Shown one piece after another: positions 28,801-37,800 of a stretch of DNA of 64,000 nt. How positions within the stretch are numbered: position 1 is the stretch's first letter; each line of letters opens with the position of its first letter. Both the position numbers and the translations under genes were made by a program. This DNA comes from Paracentrotus lividus (Eukaryota; Echinodermata; Echinoidea; Camarodonta; Echinidae). Location: contig CALNVZ010000649.1 of NCBI GenBank assembly GCA_940671915.1, positions 7,875,791 to 7,939,790 of the forward strand. Reading direction: 5' to 3'. The notes under the pieces were generated by a model. The model was not told the origin of the DNA. It was given only the letters and a program-made list of their open reading frames with translations, and did not search any database.

Positions 28801-31800
28801 TTTTTGCGAAAATTGTTCTTAAAGATGCGCAGTAAAAAGTCAGGAAGCAGTGCGGTCTGAAAATTTTGTGTAGTAGAATAATTGTGGAAGATGGGGGGGG
28901 GGGTCCCCCTCCTCTGGTATCTTAGCCGTGGAATTTTGCACAAACGCAATGCACTTATAAACAGAGGCGTGAGAAAGCTCTGAGGAGACAAAAAATTGGA
29001 GGGGTAAGCTGTTATTAACACACAATCGCTTGCCCCTCCAACCCTTTTGTCTCAGAGCTATCCAACGCCACTGCTTGTAAAGGTACTGCTCTTTTTCTTT
29101 TTTTTCTTTTTTTTTTTATATACAAAATTGTTAATTTCTATATAATTCATGTATTCATGATATTCGTTAATACTTCCTATGAAAAAAAACAGAAAAAAAA
29201 AATTAGTTGCTGAGTAGCATAGTGAAAAATTGAAGTGAAAAATTTCATTATTGTCAAGTTTATTTCTTTTGAAGTCTCAAAATTTTGATATTGCTATTAA
29301 TATTTTAGGTGTTCCTGAATTTGTGAGAACACCTCCACCACCACCACCAGCAGGACCGAATGATTGGTCTTCCTCCTCTTTTGAAAGTTTTCTGGAAGAT
29401 CTAGTAGAAGCAGAGACATCACCACCAAGCCAACCCAGATCCTATTCCTTCTGTGATGCTGATCAATGCCCCACAAGCACTGCAGAAGAACTGTGCCAAA
29501 ATTCATCAGCTAGTAAGCAACCAGTTTGTCTTTCTGATTGTACAGTATTGTTCTGTTTCTTCTCCCCCCCCCCCCATGCCCAATCCCATACAGAGATTCT
29601 AACCCTATGGAATAATTATAACACTAAAATTAGAACATGAATAGTAAAGATATTTGAAAACAGCTGATCCAAATGATCTCTCATGAGAGAAAACATGAAT
29701 GATAACCTTTTTGTCATTCAATATTTGGAATGCATTCAAAGTAACATATTTCTTTCTCTTGAGACCAAGACATTTCGTTCAGCTATCCCAACAATTTGGG
29801 TTCAAATTCCTAATGTCACAACTGCAAATCTATGAAAGTTGGAATTTGTATTGTATATATTCATATCTGAATGTGAATGGACTGCATTATTAACAAGCAA
29901 TGTTTTTTCTTTTTCTGTGTTCATTTATCCCCCTTCATCTAGTCATTGTTGCCTATGCCAATAGATGGGACGTAAACACAGGGATCCTCGAGATGGAGAT
30001 TTATGAAGTGATGTTTGGAGAGATGCAAACATGGAGTCAGGGTAAGTCTCAAGCAAACCTCCTCCCCAAAAAAGAAAAAAAAAAAAGAAAAAAGAAAGAA
30101 GCAAATTTGTAATATTCTCTGTACTATAAGTGATTGTGATTTGTTGTGCCTCCGCCATCGAAGTTTGTGCTGGAGGCTCATGTTGTCCATCAATCCTGCT
30201 TTCCTTTCATCACCATATCACAAAAACCACTTGAGATATAAACTTAATACTTCATAAGATCATTGAAGGAAAACAAATTTGAACTCATTCAGTCAAAGAT
30301 CACGGAGGTCAAATTCTGAAATGGGTACAAACAGCAACAATGTATGTCATAATATCTTGAACAGCACCAAAAAAAAGTTTAAAGATAAGACCACATTAGG
30401 GTAGGCTCTGGATCTAGAGTTCTATATTTATGTAACTTTATTTCAGTCAAAGATCACAGAGATCAAATTCTGAAATTACAAGTTTTAAGGGTAAAGCATT
30501 TGAAAGATGCGGTGTTATTTCTGTCATCTTTGTAAGTAATGATAAAAAAAATTGGGTATCAAAATTCTTGCATTAAATAAAAAAGTTGCAAAGGTTTCAT
30601 AAACACCTTGATTGCACTATTTGCAGGTTCTTACCAAGAAGTTACTATCGATGTCAGTGCGGCACCAGAAAGGGGTTGTATTTGCCCATCATTTCATACA
30701 GATGAACCTTACATCATTGGATTTAGTCAAGACCCATCGTTGAATGATACAGCTCAGCTCTTACATACAGACATTGTTTTTCTGTACTCCACAACTGTGT
30801 ATGACGAAATAATGGGGCAATTGCAAGGTAAGTGGAAGTCAGCAAGTTGAAGTCAGCATTTTCCCTCTTATGAAGGGTCTCTGACTCTTGTGCCATGAAG
30901 ACACTCCCGTTTTCCACTTCTTTCTGTCTTGAGCATCCTCCTCGTTCAGACCAACCTTACTGCTTTCTTTATTTACCATATCTCACCATGTAATGTCTCG
31001 TCTTCCCTTTCCTCTTATGCCATGCACTTTATACAGATCACATGCCTTTTTCACAGGTTCATCATCTTCCTTCCTCATTTCATGGCCCATCCATCTCAAA
31101 TCACTTCTCTTTACCACTTTCACAATATTTTCTTCCAAACCCAACCTTTCGATGAGCTCACTTGTGTTCTTTCTCTCAGATATCTTAACACCGCACATTT
31201 TTCGTATCCTGGCTCTTTCTGTTCTCCTCAAGATACAACCTTTTATTGTTTTCACATTCCATGTTTCTGAGCCATACCATCGCTGTTCTGACACAGGATT
31301 TATAAATCTTGCCTTTTTTTCTCATGGTTAACCTTCAACCAGCTATAAAAATGGTAATACATCTAATAATACAAAACTCAGATGTTCATTTAATCATCCT
31401 TTTTAATTCTCCCTTAGCGTTAATTCTAAGACTTTAATACTCCCCTCAGCTCTGACAAAATTTCACTGATGCGATTGGCTCTTGTAGTAAAATATTACTA
31501 CACCAAAAATTACTGGAGAAAATTACATCTCTTGTAAATGAGCTAAATGTATCTGTCATTTAAACTGACATGAACAATGCAATAATAATTTCTTACCTAA
31601 CATACATGTATCTCTTAGAAGGGTGAAAGATGAAAAATTTTATTCATATTTCAATTTGTATATTATTACTACCAACAGCAACATGTCCAGAATTACAGCC
31701 CCCAACCAACGGTACCAAGATTGGGGGAAATAGAGTGAATGATTCTGTAATAATTGGGTGTGACCAGGGCTACCAGTTACAAGGGGAGAGTTCCTTAGTT

Positions 31801-34800
31801 TGCCTACCGACAGGAAACTGGTCTCATCCACTTCCCAAGTGCATCGGTGAGTGTTGTGCAAGTTTGTTTTTTTTTGTAGTTTTTTTTTCTTTCATTTAGC
31901 TCTTTAGCAAAATTACTGGTAGGCTCAAACCCTCAAACATATCACTTCGTTTAATTTTACATCAAGATTTTCAAAGATTTCTATACTCTAGCAGTGCATG
32001 TCACTCACTCCGCACTATCAATTGTTGTTTGGATTAATTTAAAAGTGCATGCATGAACACAATATTGAAGAAAATAATTCATAAGAACCATAAGTTAGTA
32101 AGTTACCATGTAATTATAATGAGTGTACACATTTAAAACAATGTAAACAGGTTTATTTCTTTAAAAATTTGTTATGCAAATCATGTACTTCATCTCTGTC
32201 CGACCCCCCATCCAAAAATAAACGTTTCAATTTTTTGTGAGTGATATAGGACTAAATTAGGTTTATATAATAATGAAAATCTTCCTTTTTAACATATTTT
32301 GAATCGGCCCACATTTTGTTTGGCACAGAATACAAGCTCTGTGGAGTGGCAGGCAATATACTAGCTGATGACGATCATCAAGCCAATGAAAAGGCATGGC
32401 CATGGCTGTCCATCGTCCATCGAAACTCCTCTACGGGTCCGATGATGATATGCAGTGGTACGTTGCTATGCCAACAATGGGTTTTGACGACATCCTCATG
32501 CTTTGCGAACTTTCCTGATGGGGAGGTCCTTGGCGATGTCTTGTGGTCATTCGAAGAAGACAAAGAAATAACGGTATGTACATTAATTCCAGTTTCATTC
32601 CATATACACATATGACAAGTCAAATCATTTCAATTCAAATTTTCCTACAGACTTTTAAAATAGTCACTCAAACTTGAATGCTTTATTGATTTGATTGGCA
32701 AATTCAGTCCTTTATATTTAAAGAATAATCCTTGCCTCTCTCGGAACCCCCCCCCCCCCCCCCCCCTCTCTCTCTCTCTTATTTTCCATTTCCTCGTTTT
32801 TCTCCAAATATTTAACTTCATCCATCTTCTGATCTCATTCAAAATTCCAATTTCATAATTTTTTTTTTATCATTATTTTCATCTTTGATAATTTTTTTAT
32901 TTATCATTATTTTCATCTTTCGTCAATGTTGTATTTCCTCTTTCCTTCTTCTCCTTTAGCAATTCCATTTCATTCATTTTCCAATTAACTTTTGTTATTG
33001 TTTTCCTCTCTTGTTAGTCTTCTATTTCTTCTTTCGTTATTATATCCCCAACATTCAGACTTCATTTATCTTCCAATCTTTTTTATTAATTATTTTTTTC
33101 AGGTCACCGTTACACTAGGAGAGTACAATGTCTCGGTGGTAGAAGATTGCGAACAAACGATCAGTGTTGATCGCATCATCCTGCATGATCAATACGACTA
33201 CGATCTTCCACATGATTATGATGTCGCACTGTTACATCTCAGCGAGCCCGTCGAGCTTAACAGCTGTGCCAGAACAATATGTTTACCTTCTGGTAATTAT
33301 AAAGGGTTTTAGAGTTGTATGGAGCTGAACATGATAAGCATGAACATGGAAGCCATTATAAATTTATCAACAGCATAGATCCATTATGTATGATGATCTT
33401 GGGACTACACTTGTTGCCCATCCAAACTTTTAGAGACGATGGGAATTCCCTTGTCGTCATGTTCTTGATTCAGGTTTTATATAGAAGTATTGACAGACCT
33501 AGGCCTTAATAAAAGATGCCACCATTATCATAATCATTTTCCATAGCTTCTACTTTTTCCCTATAGATTGGCAGCAGTCACGTTCATCATTTTTACATCC
33601 ACACACTCTAATTCGAAATCTTGTTAATGATAGCAATAAAATGATTCTATACACAACAAAAAAAGTAAGTCCCCCCTTAATCAAATTGGTATAACTTTTT
33701 AACCAAGAGGAATTTTACAAATTTTATTACATGTGCTTGTAGGTAATTTTATCAGCTTCCATTTGAGTGAATATTACTGAAATTCGTTAAGTCATGCTTC
33801 AAAGAGCACAGTCAAAAGGCAAAAATGTCACTTTTCAAAAGTCACAAAATTTCACGGTTGGATGAGCATGAGGTAAAATTTGCAAAAACTGCACTTTTTA
33901 CACATTTTTACTTTGAAAAATTATTGATTACGACGGAATTTGCAATCTGAAAGAGTGTTTTAAACAATATCAATCAGTTCACGGTTGAATGAACACTTAA
34001 TAAAAACAAAAAAGAATATTTTTAAATTTTATTAGGTAAGTATTGTTCCCTTTTGTGTGATGAAAATCATTTTATCACCAATGTTTTGTTATATGTATGT
34101 CAAATAATTTTTTTCAAATCATGCTATTGCATTTTATCAAAAATTCATGCTTCAATGAACACGTGATACGTGAAAAGCTATTTTGTCGTTAGTGGACTAA
34201 AATTCAATTGCTTACTTTGGATAATTGTCACTGACCTTCTTGGATAGTTCATTTGATTTGAGTTTCACGAAAATTTCAGTGTTTTATGCTTCAGTGAGCA
34301 GAAGATATTACAAAAATATGGAAATAAGAAGAAATTTCAGAGCTTTAGCCCTTCCTCATGCCTTATCAGATTTTCGATTTAGCGTTTTTGTACCTGTTAG
34401 TTAGTACCACCATGAAGTTGTGTGCCAAGTTTCGTGAAAAAACTCTTAGTAGAATTCACAAAAATTATCAATGAAATTAAGCCGAATTTCAATTTTGTTG
34501 ACATTTTGATTTTCTCTCCATTGACATTGTGTACAATTTCGAAGCAAAAACAAACCCTGAATCAACATCCTGGAACTTTTTAACAAAAAGGTGTTGAGCA
34601 ATAACATTTATGTTTATACACTAATCGACTAACTTATGTGCGAATATGAGATAAAACCGTAGCGTGATGCATGAATAAACACACATTAAAGGCAAATTTG
34701 TCATGACAAAAGTCACAAAACTCACCTTTAAAGTGTGCTCGCTCGTCCATGACGCGACGGATAGTGCTCATGTTCTCACAAAATGTGTCGATCATGTTAA

Positions 34801-37800
34801 TGATAATATCTGATGGCAATTCCCCAAATAAAATTGTTGGATTTTACCATTTTTAAAGGTCTGAACATAATTCTTAAAACTGTGCTCACTCATCCATGAA
34901 AAATAGTGCAATGTATGGGGATTAGTGTTGGATGGTCAAATTTTGGATGATAAAACCACCCAAACTATTCAACACAAGGTAAAAAGAAAATTTTAGAAAA
35001 TTGTTATTTTTACAGACCAAAAAATGACCCTTGTGACTTTTGAAAATGTCCATTTTTGCTTTAAACGTTGTTCACTCATGCATTTCTCAGGGGATCGATG
35101 TCATTTTTTCACAAAAGGTACTCAATAAGTGTAGAAAACCTCCCTACCAATTATTTTGCTCAAAACAATCCCGTTCAAAAGTTACATCGTTTTGATTAGG
35201 GGGGGACTTACTTTTTTTGTTGTGTATATTTCTTCTACTATGAACCCCTCTACTATGAAAATTAACTATGAAAACTACTATTAAATTTTTTTATTTTTTT
35301 AATTTTTAAAAATGGAATTTGTCTCGTTTGAAGCATGAACTTTTAATCATGAGTTCCATGATATGTCTTGGTAGGGTCATCCTCCGAGCATTTGTTGGTA
35401 CCCTTATAATTGGGATCTTTTGCACTTATGACCGAGTAACAGACAATCTTCATAAGACTTCAAAATAAAAAAATTGTACCAGGTGGATGGATGAAAATTA
35501 AAACAAATGTTGAAATAAATTGTGTACCCATCCTCTCAACACCCACACACACATCCTCCCTCACAAACACTTAACAACATTTCCCCTTTTCTGATTAAGC
35601 ATTGACTTTTTGGGGCTGTAGTAATTCCGTAACAACTGTTTGTAAGTGAGGGTGTGTGTGGGTGTATGTGTGGGTGTGTGTGTGGGTGCGTTTGTGTGGG
35701 TGTGTTTGTTGAGGGTGTGTATTTGTGTGTGCACTGATGTGGATGAGATAGGGTATGTGCGTATGTGTGTGTGAGGGTGTGGGTGTGTGTGAGGAGGGTG
35801 TGTATGTGGTTTGTGTTTGTGCAAATTAGGGCATATATCGGTGTGTGTCTTTGTGCGTACACATATGTAATACATTCTCAATTTGTTTATATTTCACCCA
35901 GCTACTTGGCGCAAGTGAGACTTTGGTGTCTTCTCAAGATTGTCTGTTATTCAGTCATGCGTTCAAGGATCCAAATGAGAATGCTACCATCAGATGCTAA
36001 GAGGATGACTTTACCAAGACATATCATGAAACACACGATTAAATATTCATACTCTTCACAAGACACTTCGAAATGATTCACTCCTTATATTTCATTTATT
36101 ATGTCTTGAACAGAAACTGATACACTGAACGATCCTACGATAGTAGGTTGGGGTACTGCTTCAGGTTTACTGCAGTATACCCATGACATCCCGATCCAGT
36201 TTCCGATGCCTTTGGTTGATCAGACCAAATGCCAGACTGTCCATCTGCAAGATCGCTCTGATCTTCAAAGCTTTGATGTTACTGACAGGATGTTATGTGC
36301 GGGGAAACGGTATGTATTCATAGACATTGCTAGCTGCCCTATGTTGTGAAGACTTACCTTAAATTTCATTAATTGTTATTTTTCAGAAGAATACAAATTA
36401 TTTTGCCTGTGCATTTGTCATATTAACCCATTGAGGACTGAGCCTGAATATTTTCTGGCTGAGGTTCATGGGGAATGGGTCTCCAACAGGTTAGACAAAT
36501 AATTTCCTTTATCAAGAACCATAAAAAAGGGAGAATTAATGGAATTTGCAGAGCTATCAAGTGACGTCACAAATTTAAACTTAATTCTTAATAACCTAGA
36601 TTCAAGATTCAAGATTCAAGATTCATTTATTTCACTCAATATTAAAAACAAAACAAAATGCATCATTACAAATGCTGATACATACATATAAATACATTTA
36701 AATACATGAAATGTACATAATTGAAAATAAATAGAAGGATAAGAAAAAAACACAAAAAAAAAAACAAGAAAAACAAGGGACATAAATGAGTAGGGATCAT
36801 GATTAAAGATCATAATGATCTTGTTATTCGACCCTAATAATTATAATTGCTAAGGGTGCCATCTCACTTCGCGGAGACGTCCCCGCGACAGAACAGAAAC
36901 CTCGTCTCCGCGACGGACAAACAGTATCAGAGACGCCCCCGAGACGTCTCCGCGACAATTTATGAAAAAAAAAAATTATCCGTCTCCGAAATTCAGGAGA
37001 CGTCTCCGAGATGTCTCCGAGACATCTCGGATACGTCTCGGAGATTCACAAATTGTCGCGGAGACGCCCCGGAGACGTCCCGGAGAAGCCCCCAACACCA
37101 TCCATCCGTCGCAGAGACGAAACCTCCACTCCGCCGCGTAGACGCCTCCGCGAAGCGAGACAGCACCCTAACGATTAAATTGCATTTACAATACGAAATA
37201 ACAAAAGAGGGTGAGGGTCACTAAGAAGAGAAAAGGGAAGGTTAAGCCGAGAAAGACCCACTAACAGAATTGTAAGCACAAAAAAATAAAATAAATACAT
37301 GACAATAGACAAAAAACAATATAGTGACTCGTATGCATTAGGCCGATTTTATGACGTAATCAGATTTAATGAATGGTCCCTATGAGGCGCCCAGAATGAA
37401 TGAAAAAATCATCCCGTGTCCAGGCACTCCTCAAAGACCACTCATCAAACCAGGCCACATCACAAAAAAGGCCCATTTTGTAATAACCTTTCTTTGAATT
37501 GCATTTTAAAGACGTTAAGTGAACAAGATGATTTGAGACAAAGCTGGTAAAGAATTCCAAAGCTTAGGACCTGCATAATAAATGGTATTTTGAGAAGTCG
37601 TTGTTCTTACAAAGGGTATATAAAAGTCGTTTGATGAACGAGTAAAGTAGGAATGTGTTTCATAGTTAAAGGGAAAATAACAGGTTAGTGAAGATGGTAA
37701 TATTTCCCTGTGACAGGAATACATGAACATTGCTAATCTCAATTGATACAATTCACATATGCTCAGGAGCTGTAACTGATTAAATAAGGGTTTACTGGTG

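Noticed and set aside
35536-35881. His/Thr-rich minus-strand frames
   Set aside because: These are translations of the GT/CA microsatellite core of the 35325-36075 element.
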